This document shows positions 41,425-49,208 of a stretch of DNA of 64,000 bases, in pieces (the stretch's first letter is position 1; the number at the start of each line of letters is the position of its first letter). The notes below the pieces were generated by a model. The model was not told the origin of the DNA and did not search any database. It saw only the letters and a list, made by a program, of their open reading frames with translations. Both the position numbers and the translations under genes were made by a program. The stretch covers positions 62,001 to 126,000 of the forward strand of contig NZ_BAGG01000124.1 in the NCBI RefSeq assembly GCF_000308695.1, given 5' to 3'. The DNA comes from Nocardia takedensis NBRC 100417 (GTDB lineage Bacteria > Actinomycetota > Actinomycetes > Mycobacteriales > Mycobacteriaceae).

Positions 41425-42090
41425 ATGTTCAGCACAATCGCCAAGACGGTGCACGCCGTCTTCGCCGTAGCCCTCGGCGCGGCACTGCTCGGTGCCGGCA
41501 CCGCGGACGCCGCGGGTCCGCCGGTGATCGGCGGTGGTTCCGGCATCATCATCGACAACCAGTACGAATGCACGGTCACAACCGTCGGCTACGACGGCGC
41601 GGGCAGACTGGTCGGACTCACCGCGGGACACTGCGGCGACGCGGGCGCGCAGGTCTGGGCCGAGTCCGATCGCGACGCCGGGCAGATCGGGCGATTCGTC
41701 TACTCCAACTCCGACCTCGACTACGCGATCATCCAGTTCGACCAGGGTGCGATCACGCCGGTCAACCGGGTCGGCAACGTCACCATCACCGGCGTCGGCG
41801 GCCCGGCCGCCTTCCCGATGATCGTCTGCAAGGAAGGCCGCACCACCGGCAACACCTGCGGCATCTCCTGGGGCGACGTCTTCGGCACCAACATCGAGAC
41901 CTGGAGCCAGATGTGCGTCGTCGAAGGTGACTCCGGCGCGCCGGTCGTCGTCGGCAACACGCTGGTCGGCATGGTCAACGCCTACCTGGCGGTCGCCTGC
42001 TTCGGACCCGAGGTCGGCACCAACATGAGTACCATCGTCGGCGACATCAACGCGCGCGGCGGAATCGGGGCGGGCTTCCGGCCCATCTAG
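41425..42090 (+). CDS. secreted S1-family serine protease
   Basis: A 221-residue chymotrypsin-fold protease. The signal peptide has a hydrophobic core at about 12-26 and ends near ADAAG. The catalytic triad is visible: His in LTAGHCG, Asp in SNSDLDYAIIQF and Ser in EGDSGAPVVV. Cysteine pairs could form two or three disulfides (YECT with GHC; VCKEGRTTGNTC; MC...AC). The pattern resembles small secreted proteases of Streptomyces and Nocardia without a pro-domain. The ATG has TGGAGGG upstream; an in-frame GTG at 41329 with a duplicate ribosome site could start a longer form. Confidence 0.9.
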   Translation: MFSTIAKTVHAVFAVALGAALLGAGTADAAGPPVIGGGSGIIIDNQYECTVTTVGYDGAGRLVGLTAGHCGDAGAQVWAESDRDAGQIGRFVYSNSDLDYAIIQFDQGAITPVNRVGNVTITGVGGPAAFPMIVCKEGRTTGNTCGISWGDVFGTNIETWSQMCVVEGDSGAPVVVGNTLVGMVNAYLAVACFGPEVGTNMSTIVGDINARGGIGAGFRPI

Positions 42091-42130
42091 TTCCACCGCA
42101 CACGTCGGGGTCCTCGACGGCACGAACCCC

Positions 42131-42163
42131 CACCGGGCGGGCGCACCACGCGCCCGCCCGGTG
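42131..42163. terminator. bidirectional terminator
   Basis: A perfect 14-bp stem CACCGGGCGGGCGC/GCGCCCGCCCGGTG with a 5-nt loop lies between the protease stop and the convergent MFS gene stop at 42180. Confidence 0.9.
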
Positions 42164-42179
42164 TCGTTTCGGTCGGACT

Positions 42180-43667
42180 TCAGCCCGCTCGGGTCCGCTC
42201 GGTCCGGGGAGCGAGGGCGGGCGCGGCGACGCCGCATTGGGGCAGGCAGTCCACTTCGTCCAGGCGCGGTGCGCGCTTCGGCGGGCGGAGCAAGGTCACC
42301 GCCACCGCCGATCCGACGAGCAGCAGGCCCACGCAGATCAGCATCGCCGTTCCGAATCCGGCGTCGAAAGCGTCGGGATCATCGAGCGCGCCGGAGAGTC
42401 CGGCCAACCCCGGCAGCGCCGCGACGGCGAGCAACTGCGCCGTCCGGGCGACGGCGTTGTTGACACCCGAGGCGATGCCCGCCTCCGTCGCCGGGACCGC
42501 GCCCAGCACCGCACCCGTCAGCGGGGCGACCAGCACGGCCAGGCCGAGGCCGAAGACCAGCACGCCCGGGAGGACGTCGACGAGGTAGCCGCTGTCGGGG
42601 CCGATCCGCAGCAGGAGCAGCAGACCCGCCGCGGCCAGCAGCGGACCAAAAGTCAGCGGTAGCCGCGGACCGTGCCGCTGCGCCCATCGTCCCGCGGGCG
42701 CGGACAGCGCCAGCATGATCAGGGTGATCGGCACGGTCGCCGCGCCCGAGAGCAGCGGCGAATAGCCGGCGACCAGTTGCAGTTCCAGCACGAGCAGGAA
42801 GAACACCCCGCCCAGGGCCGCGTAGACGGCGAGGGTGACCAGGTTCGCCACCGTGAACACCCGGCCGCCGGTGCCGGGTGCGCCCGAGAGCGTGCCCGCG
42901 AACAGCGACGGCGGCACCAACGGGTGGTCACTGCGCATCTCGATCGCGACGAAGACCGCCAGCAGCGCGGCGCCGAGGCCGAGCAGCGGCCAGGACACCT
43001 CGATCGCACCGAAGGTCAGCGCGCCGAGGGCGAGCGCGACCACCAGCGCGCCGGGGATGTCGAGGCGGGTGGGGGCGTCGGGGTCGCGGCTGTCTGGCAC
43101 GTGCCGCATCGCGACCACGACGACGATCACGATGAGCGGGACGTTGACGAAGAAGACCGCCTGCCAGCCCGCGACCTCGATCAGCCACCCGCCCAGGAAG
43201 GGCCCCAGCGCTCCCGCCACACCGCCGAAACCGGACCACAGACCGATGGCCGCCCCCCGGTCGCGCTCATCGAGGGACGAGGAGATCAGCGCCAGACTGC
43301 CCGGGGTGAGCAGCGCGCCCGCGATGCCCTGGAGGATGCGCGCGGCCACCAACATCTCGATGTTGACCGCGAACCCGCACAGCACCGAGGCGATACCGAA
43401 GCCGACCGCGCCCCAGACGAAGACCTTGCGCCGTCCGAGTTTGTCGCCCAGCGAGCCGCCGAGCAGGATGAACGAGGCCAGCGTCAGGGTGTAGCCGTTG
43501 AGGGTCCACTGGAGACCGGCGACGTCGGTGTCGAGCGATTCGCCGATCCGGGGCAGCGCGATATTGACGACGGTCGCGTCCAGCGAGGCCACCGACGATC
43601 CGAGGATCGTGGCCAGCAGGATCCAGCGACCGGCCGCCGAACCTAGCCGAGGCGACTCCGGGGGCAC
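42180..43667 (-). CDS. MFS transporter, DHA2 (14-helix) drug-exporter family
   Basis: A 495-residue exporter with about 14 hydrophobic segments. Helix 1 carries the motif SSVASLDATVVNIALPRI. Motif A is GDKLGRRKVFV (about 73-83), and motif C-type PGSLALISSSL and GPFLGGWLIE segments follow. DHA2 members expel drugs, dyes or lipids using the proton gradient. The annotated GTG at 43667 lies inside a 17-bp hairpin, so the true start could be slightly downstream. The Cys-containing C-terminal tail is hydrophilic. Confidence 0.92.
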   Translation of the reverse strand: MPPESPRLGSAAGRWILLATILGSSVASLDATVVNIALPRIGESLDTDVAGLQWTLNGYTLTLASFILLGGSLGDKLGRRKVFVWGAVGFGIASVLCGFAVNIEMLVAARILQGIAGALLTPGSLALISSSLDERDRGAAIGLWSGFGGVAGALGPFLGGWLIEVAGWQAVFFVNVPLIVIVVVVAMRHVPDSRDPDAPTRLDIPGALVVALALGALTFGAIEVSWPLLGLGAALLAVFVAIEMRSDHPLVPPSLFAGTLSGAPGTGGRVFTVANLVTLAVYAALGGVFFLLVLELQLVAGYSPLLSGAATVPITLIMLALSAPAGRWAQRHGPRLPLTFGPLLAAAGLLLLLRIGPDSGYLVDVLPGVLVFGLGLAVLVAPLTGAVLGAVPATEAGIASGVNNAVARTAQLLAVAALPGLAGLSGALDDPDAFDAGFGTAMLICVGLLLVGSAVAVTLLRPPKRAPRLDEVDCLPQCGVAAPALAPRTERTRAG

Positions 43668-43695
43668 CGCTCCAAACTAGCGGTGCCCCCGGAGT
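43655..43695 (-). terminator. 17-bp hairpin overlapping the DHA2 gene start
   Basis: A perfect 17-bp inverted repeat (43655-43671 and 43679-43695, core GGGGGCACCGC) with a 7-nt loop. It lies downstream of the co-directional lipoprotein gene and spans the GTG start of the MFS gene. It is probably the lipoprotein terminator; if transcribed with the MFS gene it would hide the start codon. Confidence 0.7.
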
Positions 43696-43748
43696 CCGGT
43701 CGGGTGAACGGACGAGTCCGGCCGTTCACGGTTGCGCGAGGCTCGGGC

Positions 43749-43781
43749 TCCCGGGCGTTCAGGGTTCCCGGGCGTTCAGGG
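43749..43781. repeat. 16-bp direct repeat, two copies
   Basis: TCCCGGGCGTTCAGGG occurs at 43749-43764 and again at 43766-43781, separated by one base. It is in the non-coding stretch between the lipoprotein stop and the terminator hairpin. Related fragments (GGCCGTTCACGG, GGGCTCCCG) flank it, suggesting slippage-derived low-complexity DNA. Confidence 0.7.
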
Positions 43782-43810
43782 CTCCCGCGACGCTCGGAGT
43801 TGCCGGAGAC

Positions 43811-44440
43811 TCAGAGTTCCTCGACGCAGACGACGAACTGGCGCTCTTCGTAGGTGAACCCGGTGCCGCTGCCGCACGAGCCGGGATCGGAGGTGCCCTG
43901 CGCGATGTTGGTCACCCGGATCGTCTGGACGCCGCGCTCGGAGCAGTCGATGCGCTTGGGGTCGTCGCCGCCGACGTCCATGCAGCCGCCGACCACCCAG
44001 TCGATGTCCAGGCACAGCGCGCCCTGTTCGACGCCGTTGAGGGTTTCGGCGTAGTAGTTGTCGCGGTCGCCGACACACCCGGTGCTGGTGGTGGCCTTGC
44101 CGATGACCTTGTAGTTGGAGGCGCGCGAGCCGCAGGACGCCTTGGTGATGGTGGCGTCGTTGGTGGTGCCGCCGAGGGTGACGCAGTCGCCCACGCTGGC
44201 CTGGAAGTCGGTGTTGCCCCCGCGCGTGGTCGTGGTCGGGCGGGTGGTGGTGGGCCTGCCCGAGGACGGACGCGGCGGCGTCTTCGGAGTGCTGGTGGTC
44301 ACCGCGTCGATGGTCCCGTTCTCCAGGGCCGGTTGCGCGGTGCCGTCGATGGTCGCGCTACAGCCGACCACGAGTGCGAGTGTGGCGGCCGCCGCACCCA
44401 CGACGAGGGCGACACGACCGAAGAGTTGGTGACGAGACAC
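43811..44440 (-). CDS. secreted lipoprotein, LppU-like
   Basis: A 209-residue lipoprotein with a signal peptide and lipobox LALVVGCS (Cys at about 27). A Thr/Pro/Ser-rich wall-spanning linker (TTTRPTTTTRGG) runs to about 75. The Cys-rich extracellular domain follows (VGDCVTLGG, KASCGSRASNYKVIGK, CVGDRDNYY, LCLDIDW, CMDVGGDD, QFVVCVEEL), likely holding several disulfides. It resembles mycobacterial LppU-type proteins by layout only. Function is unknown. Transcription is leftward and ends at a 17-bp hairpin. Confidence 0.82.
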   Translation of the reverse strand: MSRHQLFGRVALVVGAAAATLALVVGCSATIDGTAQPALENGTIDAVTTSTPKTPPRPSSGRPTTTRPTTTTRGGNTDFQASVGDCVTLGGTTNDATITKASCGSRASNYKVIGKATTSTGCVGDRDNYYAETLNGVEQGALCLDIDWVVGGCMDVGGDDPKRIDCSERGVQTIRVTNIAQGTSDPGSCGSGTGFTYEERQFVVCVEEL

Positions 44441-44982
44441 GAAACAGTCCTCCCGAGCTGCAACGCTCCGAACTCAAACACCCCCGTGAGAATCCGAAGT
44501 TGACCTATACCTTGCTTGCGATATCACGCAATGCATACACCATCGTTAACACGGCCGTCGACTCGGCGGGCGGAACCGGGGAGCAGGGGTGCGCGCCGGC
44601 GCGGGCGGCATCCGCCGGACCCCGCGGCCGGACCCGCCGCCGCGCGGTCCGGTGATTTGTGTCACGAAAGTGTTTGGTCATCCCCGAAACCGGACGGACC
44701 GCAGGTTTGCTCGCCGGACACTGGCACACCCGCGCCACCGGCCCATATGACCAAAGTCGGCCCCCACCAACGGGTTATGTGTGACAGACCACATCTGATA
44801 GTCGCACCGAATCAATCCTCCGGGGCACTGGCTTCGGTTCGGAACGGACGGTAGTAAAGACGGGGTCGGGGCCGATGTACCCCGTAGGGCCCGCCTTCCC
44901 GCGCGGTGACCCACGAGCGCTTTCGCAGGCTCTACGCCAATGAGATATCCCGTGCGCGCTCCGGCGTGCCCGGGTGCAGGAA
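44441..44982. other. 542-bp divergent intergenic region before the L,D-transpeptidase gene
   Basis: No gene-like frame is seen. The middle holds two interleaved complementary pairs (listed as 44644-44755) and a CRP-like dyad ATGTG-N8-CACAT at 44777-44794. The part next to the lipoprotein gene is relatively AT-rich (44500-44545) and may carry its promoter. I looked for the c-di-AMP riboswitch common upstream of actinobacterial wall-hydrolase genes and did not find its conserved sequence. Confidence 0.5.
44644..44755 (+). other. possible structured leader with mutually exclusive stems
   Basis: GCGGTCC (44644-44650) can pair with GGACCGC (44696-44702). TTTGGTCAT (44673-44681) can pair with ATGACCAAA (44747-44755). 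The two stems interleave, so they must alternate or form a pseudoknot, the kind of geometry seen in regulatory RNAs. The region is about 230 bp upstream of the transpeptidase start. Confidence 0.3.
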
Positions 44983-45903
44983 ATGGACGAGAAACCTATG
45001 CATGCCGCTTTCCGCACCAGAACGTCGCCCCGCTCCTCGGGAGGCAGGCCCTCGGGCCTGATCGGGCGCGGCGTTCTAGCGGCCGCGGCGATCGCGGCGG
45101 CGAGCGCCCTGATCGTCGTGCCCGCGCAGGCCGACCCGGCGATTCCGGGGATCGGCTCCGGCTCGGCCAACGGCACGGCCACCGAGCCCACTCCGCCGCC
45201 GGTCACCTTCGCCCCGCCGAACCTCAACATCGCCGACGGCGAGACCGTGGGCGTCGCGCAGCCGATCGTGATCACCTTCAAGGAACCCGTGGCCGACCGG
45301 GCCGCCGCCGAGAACGCGATCAAGGTCACCGCCTCCAAGCCCAACGCCGGCCACTTCACCTGGCGTAACGACCGGCAGGTGCGCTGGCGGCCGAACGACT
45401 TCTGGACCGACAACACCGACGTCCGGGTCGAGGCGGCGGGCACGACCAGTTCGTTCCGCATCGGCGACGCGATGGTCAGCACCGCCGACGACTCGACCCA
45501 CACCATCACCGTCACCCGCAACGGCGAGGTCGTGAAGACCATGCCGACCTCGATGGGCAAGACCGGCCACGAGACCCCCAACGGCATCTATTACGTCAGC
45601 GAGCAGTTGGCGAAGATGACGATGGACTCCTCGACCTACGGCGTGCCGGTCACCGATCCGGAGGGCTACAAGATCGACGTCGAGTACGCCTCGCGCATGT
45701 CCAGCAGCGGCATCTTCGTGCACGCCGCTCCGTGGTCGGTGGCCCAGCAGGGCGTGTCCAACGCCAGCCACGGCTGCCTCAACGTGAGCACCGAGAACGC
45801 CAAGTGGTTCATGGAGAACACCGGCAAGGGCGACCCGGTCATCGTGGTCAACACCTCGGGCGGCACGCTGAGCACCGCCGACGGTCAAGGCGACTGGAAC
45901 TGA
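44983..45903 (+). CDS. L,D-transpeptidase (YkuD domain)
   Basis: A peptidoglycan cross-linking enzyme of about 306 residues that makes 3-3 links. The N-terminal membrane signal (LIGRGVLAAAAIAAASALIVV) ends near AQADP. A bacterial Ig-like domain (about 75-145) and the YkuD catalytic domain follow, with HGCLNV carrying the catalytic Cys at about 263 and the His in FVHAAPW. There is no lipobox, so it is secreted or signal-anchored. ATGs at 44983 and 44998 and a GTG at 44974 all compete as starts. A U-tailed terminator follows. Confidence 0.93.
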   Translation: MDEKPMHAAFRTRTSPRSSGGRPSGLIGRGVLAAAAIAAASALIVVPAQADPAIPGIGSGSANGTATEPTPPPVTFAPPNLNIADGETVGVAQPIVITFKEPVADRAAAENAIKVTASKPNAGHFTWRNDRQVRWRPNDFWTDNTDVRVEAAGTTSSFRIGDAMVSTADDSTHTITVTRNGEVVKTMPTSMGKTGHETPNGIYYVSEQLAKMTMDSSTYGVPVTDPEGYKIDVEYASRMSSSGIFVHAAPWSVAQQGVSNASHGCLNVSTENAKWFMENTGKGDPVIVVNTSGGTLSTADGQGDWN

Positions 45904-45918
45904 TTCACCCGTTCTCGG

Positions 45919-45950
45919 AAACCCGCACCCCCTTGTGGCGTGCGGGTTTT
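45919..45950 (+). terminator. intrinsic terminator of the L,D-transpeptidase gene
   Basis: A 10-bp stem AAACCCGCAC/GTGCGGGTTT with an 11-nt loop and a T-tract at the 3' side starts 16 bp after the stop codon. Confidence 0.85.
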
Positions 45951-46060
45951 CGGCTTTTCGGGCCGTTGCGTCCCGCGCGACCACTCCGGGGAGGAAGATG
46001 TTCAGCGTGTCGTCGGCGCATGTTAACCGATGATTTGCTACGCGCCGTAGCCTTTTCGCG

Positions 46061-46990
46061 GTGCGAACCAGTCCGGAGCGAGTACTGCCCCGGCCCCGCG
46101 GCACGGGGCCGCGGAATCGTCCGTGGCGGGATCACGCGCTGTTCCTGGTCCTGGTCGGACCGAACCTCGCCCTGCTGACGCTGTTCGTCTACCGCCCGCT
46201 GATCGACAACATCCGGCTCTCGTTCACCGACTGGAACATCTCCGACCGCTACGTCACCTACATCGGATTCGCCAACTACCGCGAGTGGTTCGGCCGCTCC
46301 GACACCTGGCAGATCGTGTCGAACACGGTGATCTTCACCGTGGCCGCCGTCGTGGGCAGCATGGTGATCGGACTCGCGCTCGCGCTGCTGCTGGACCGGA
46401 AGCTGTTCGGCCGCAACGTCGTGCGCTCGGCTATCTTCGCGCCGTTCGTCCTCTCCGGCGCGGCGATCGGCGTCGCCTTCCAGTTCATCTTCGACCCGAG
46501 CTTCGGCCTGGTCCAGGATGTGTTGCGGCGCATCGGCGTCGACTCGGTGCCCGACTTCTACCAGAACCCGCGCTGGGCGCTGTTCATGGTGACCCTCACC
46601 TACATCTGGAAGAACCTCGGCTACACCTTCGTCATCTATCTCGCCGCGCTGCAAGGGGTTCGGGCCGAATTGATGGAGGCCGCCGAGATCGACGGCGCGA
46701 GCCGCTGGACCACCTTCACCAGAGTGCTGCTCCCGCAACTGCGCCCGACCACGTTCTTCCTGTCGATCACCGTGCTGCTCAACTCGTTGCAGGTCTTCGA
46801 CATCATCAATGTGATGACCCGCGGCGGACCGTTGGGCACCGGCACCACCACCATGGTCTACCAGGTCTACGAGGAGTCCTTCCGCAACTTCCGGGCGGGC
46901 TACGGCGCGACGGTCGCGACGATCATGTTCCTGGTCCTGCTGGTGGTCACGCTGCTCCAGGTGCGCGTCATGGATCGGGGCGACCGATGA
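46061..46990 (+). CDS. ugpA: ABC sugar/glycerophosphodiester permease UgpA
   Basis: A 309-residue binding-protein-dependent permease of the MalF/UgpA type. Six membrane helices start at about 28 (ALFLVLVGPNLALLTLFVY). The EAA loop EAAEIDGASRWTTFTRVLLPQL (about 205-226) contacts the ATPase. It starts at GTG 46061 and overlaps ugpE by 4 bp. The operon order ugpA-ugpE-ugpB-ugpC matches the mycobacterial Ugp importer. Confidence 0.93.
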   Translation: MRTSPERVLPRPRGTGPRNRPWRDHALFLVLVGPNLALLTLFVYRPLIDNIRLSFTDWNISDRYVTYIGFANYREWFGRSDTWQIVSNTVIFTVAAVVGSMVIGLALALLLDRKLFGRNVVRSAIFAPFVLSGAAIGVAFQFIFDPSFGLVQDVLRRIGVDSVPDFYQNPRWALFMVTLTYIWKNLGYTFVIYLAALQGVRAELMEAAEIDGASRWTTFTRVLLPQLRPTTFFLSITVLLNSLQVFDIINVMTRGGPLGTGTTTMVYQVYEESFRNFRAGYGATVATIMFLVLLVVTLLQVRVMDRGDR

Positions 46991-47850
46991 GATCGACCGC
47001 CGAGACCCGCGCCTACCGCCGTCGCCGCACCGCCGTGACGGTGCTCGGCTACGCGGCCATGGTGTGCGTGCTGATCCTGGTCGGCATCCCGCTGTTCTGG
47101 ATACTCATCACCTCGTTCAAGGACCGGCCCGACATCTACACCCAACCGGCGGTCTACTGGCCGCGCAGTTGGCATCCGGAGAACTACACCCACGCCACCA
47201 CCACGCTGCCGTTCTGGACCTTCCTGCGCAATTCGCTGATCGTCACCGGCGTCGTCGCCGCGGTCAAATTCGTGCTCGGGGTGTTCAGCGCCTACGGACT
47301 GGTGTTCCTGCGCTTCCCCGGCAAGACGCTGCTGTTCCTGATCATCATCGCCGCGCTCATGGTGCCCAACCAGATCACCGTGATCTCCAACTACGCGCTC
47401 GTCGCGCAGTGGGGCTGGCGCAACACCTTCCAGGGCATCATCGTGCCGCTATGCGGGGTCGCCTTCGGCACCTTCCTGATGCGCAACCACTTCCTGTCGC
47501 TGCCCGCCGAGATCATCGAGGCGGCGCGCATGGACGGCGCGGGCTGGTGGCGGCTGCTGACCCGGGTGGTCCTGCCCATGTCCGGGCCGACGATGGTCGC
47601 CTTCGCGGTGGTCACGCTGGTCAACGAGTGGAACGAATACCTGTGGCCGTTCCTGATGGCCGACGACACCGGCGTGGCCACCCTGCCGGTCGGCCTGACC
47701 CTGTTGCAGAACACCGAGAATCCCAGCGTCACCAACTGGGGGCCGGTCATGGCGGGGACGCTGCTGACCATGCTGCCGATTCTCGTGGTGTTCCTGCTCC
47801 TGCAACGCCACATGATCAAGGGCCTCACCTCCGGTGCGGTCAAAGGTTGA
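46987..47850 (+). CDS. ugpE: ABC permease UgpE
   Basis: A 287-residue MalG/UgpE-type permease partner. Helix 1 is VLGYAAMVCVLILVGIPLFW (about 19-38). The EAA loop reads EAARMDGAGWWRLLTRVVLPMSGP (about 178-200), split around the conserved Gly. Its ATG overlaps the ugpA stop (ATGA). Together with UgpA it forms the membrane channel. A 19-bp gap with CAGGAGAG precedes ugpB. Confidence 0.93.
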   Translation: MRSTAETRAYRRRRTAVTVLGYAAMVCVLILVGIPLFWILITSFKDRPDIYTQPAVYWPRSWHPENYTHATTTLPFWTFLRNSLIVTGVVAAVKFVLGVFSAYGLVFLRFPGKTLLFLIIIAALMVPNQITVISNYALVAQWGWRNTFQGIIVPLCGVAFGTFLMRNHFLSLPAEIIEAARMDGAGWWRLLTRVVLPMSGPTMVAFAVVTLVNEWNEYLWPFLMADDTGVATLPVGLTLLQNTENPSVTNWGPVMAGTLLTMLPILVVFLLLQRHMIKGLTSGAVKG

Positions 47851-47869
47851 TCCGAACAGGAGAGACGAA

Positions 47870-49207
47870 GTGTCCCGATCACTTTCCACCGCAAGTCAGG
47901 CCCTGTCCCGACGCGGCTTCCTCGGCCTGACCGGCGCCGTCACCGCGGGCGCGGCGCTGACCGCCTGCGCGGGCAGCGGCGGCGACTCCGGCGAGGGCGG
48001 CGACGCGAACACCCTCACCTTCTGGTCCAACCACCCCGGCACCTCCAAGGATTTCGAGCTCGAACTGATCAACCGGTTCCAGGCGAAATACCCGGAACTG
48101 AAGGTCACGCTGGTCGACGCGGGCAAGAACTACGAGGAGGTGTCGCAGAAGTTCAACGCGGCACTGTCCGGCGGCGAACTACCCGATGTGGTCGTGCTCT
48201 CGGATGTCTGGTGGTTCAACTACGCGCTCAACGGCACCATCGAACCGCTGGACGGCCACTTCGCCGACGCCGGCGTGAAACTCGACGACTACGTCGACTC
48301 GCTCGCTGCGGACTACCTGTTCGACGGCAAGCACTACGCGCTGCCCTACGCCCGCTCGACCCCGCTGTTCTACTACAACAAGGACGTGTGGTCCAAGGCC
48401 GGTCTGCCCGACCGCGGCCCGCAGAGCTGGCAGGAATTCGACGAGTGGGGTCCGCGCATCCAGGCGGTCGTCGGCGACGGCAAACTCGCCCACGGCTGGG
48501 GTGACGCCAAGAACTACCTGGCCTGGACCTTCCAGGGCCCCAACTGGACCTTCGGCGGCGCGTACTCCGACAAGTGGACGTTGAAGTTCACCGATCCCGG
48601 CACCGTCGCTGCGGGCCAGTTCCTGCGCGAGATGATCCACACCAAGAAGTACGCGGGCATCAAGCCGCAGATCGCGGTCGATTTCGGCACCGGCGTGATC
48701 GCCTCGACCATCGCCTCCACCGGCGACCTGCGCGGCATCGCCAAGAACGCCGAAGGCAAACTGCAATTCGGCACCGCGTTCCTGCCGCACCCGAACGGGC
48801 CCGGCGTGACGACCGGCGGCGCGGGCCTGGCGATCCCGGCGCGGATCTCCGATCAGCGCAAGGTCAACGCGCTCAGATTCATCGAATTCGTCACCAACGC
48901 GCAGAACACCGCGTACTTCTCGCAGAACACCGGGTACATGCCGGTGCGCAAGTCGGCGGTGTCCGACCCCAGCGAGCAGGAGTTCCTGACCAAGAACCCC
49001 AACGCCCGCGTCGCCATCGACCAACTGCCCCTGACGAAATCGCAGGACTACGCGCGCGTCTTCGTGCCCGGCGGCGACCAGATCATCGGCACCGGACTCG
49101 AGCGCATCGGCTTGCAGAACGCCGACCCGGCCACCGTGTTCGCCGACGTGACCACCCAGTTGCAGACCATCATCGACCGACAGATCACCCCGAAGCTGCC
49201 GAAGTAA
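47870..49207 (+). CDS. ugpB: glycerophosphodiester-binding lipoprotein UgpB
   Basis: A 445-residue substrate-binding protein. The signal carries a Tat motif SRRGFLG (about 13-19) and a lipobox LTAC, so it is exported folded and lipid-anchored. Long stretches match mycobacterial UgpB closely (NYEEVSQKFNAALSG; YALPYARSTPLFYYNKDVW; WTFGGAYSDKWTLKF; FSQNTGYMPVRKSAVSD). In M. tuberculosis that protein binds glycerophosphocholine, so the same ligand class is expected here. The GTG at 47870 with CAGGAGAG fixes the start. Confidence 0.93.
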   Translation: MSRSLSTASQALSRRGFLGLTGAVTAGAALTACAGSGGDSGEGGDANTLTFWSNHPGTSKDFELELINRFQAKYPELKVTLVDAGKNYEEVSQKFNAALSGGELPDVVVLSDVWWFNYALNGTIEPLDGHFADAGVKLDDYVDSLAADYLFDGKHYALPYARSTPLFYYNKDVWSKAGLPDRGPQSWQEFDEWGPRIQAVVGDGKLAHGWGDAKNYLAWTFQGPNWTFGGAYSDKWTLKFTDPGTVAAGQFLREMIHTKKYAGIKPQIAVDFGTGVIASTIASTGDLRGIAKNAEGKLQFGTAFLPHPNGPGVTTGGAGLAIPARISDQRKVNALRFIEFVTNAQNTAYFSQNTGYMPVRKSAVSDPSEQEFLTKNPNARVAIDQLPLTKSQDYARVFVPGGDQIIGTGLERIGLQNADPATVFADVTTQLQTIIDRQITPKLPK

Positions 49208-49208
49208 C

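Noticed and set aside
44441..44982. c-di-AMP (ydaO-type) riboswitch before the L,D-transpeptidase
   Set aside because: Such riboswitches occur before actinobacterial wall genes, but the conserved core segments are not present here; only unrelated complementary pairs are seen.
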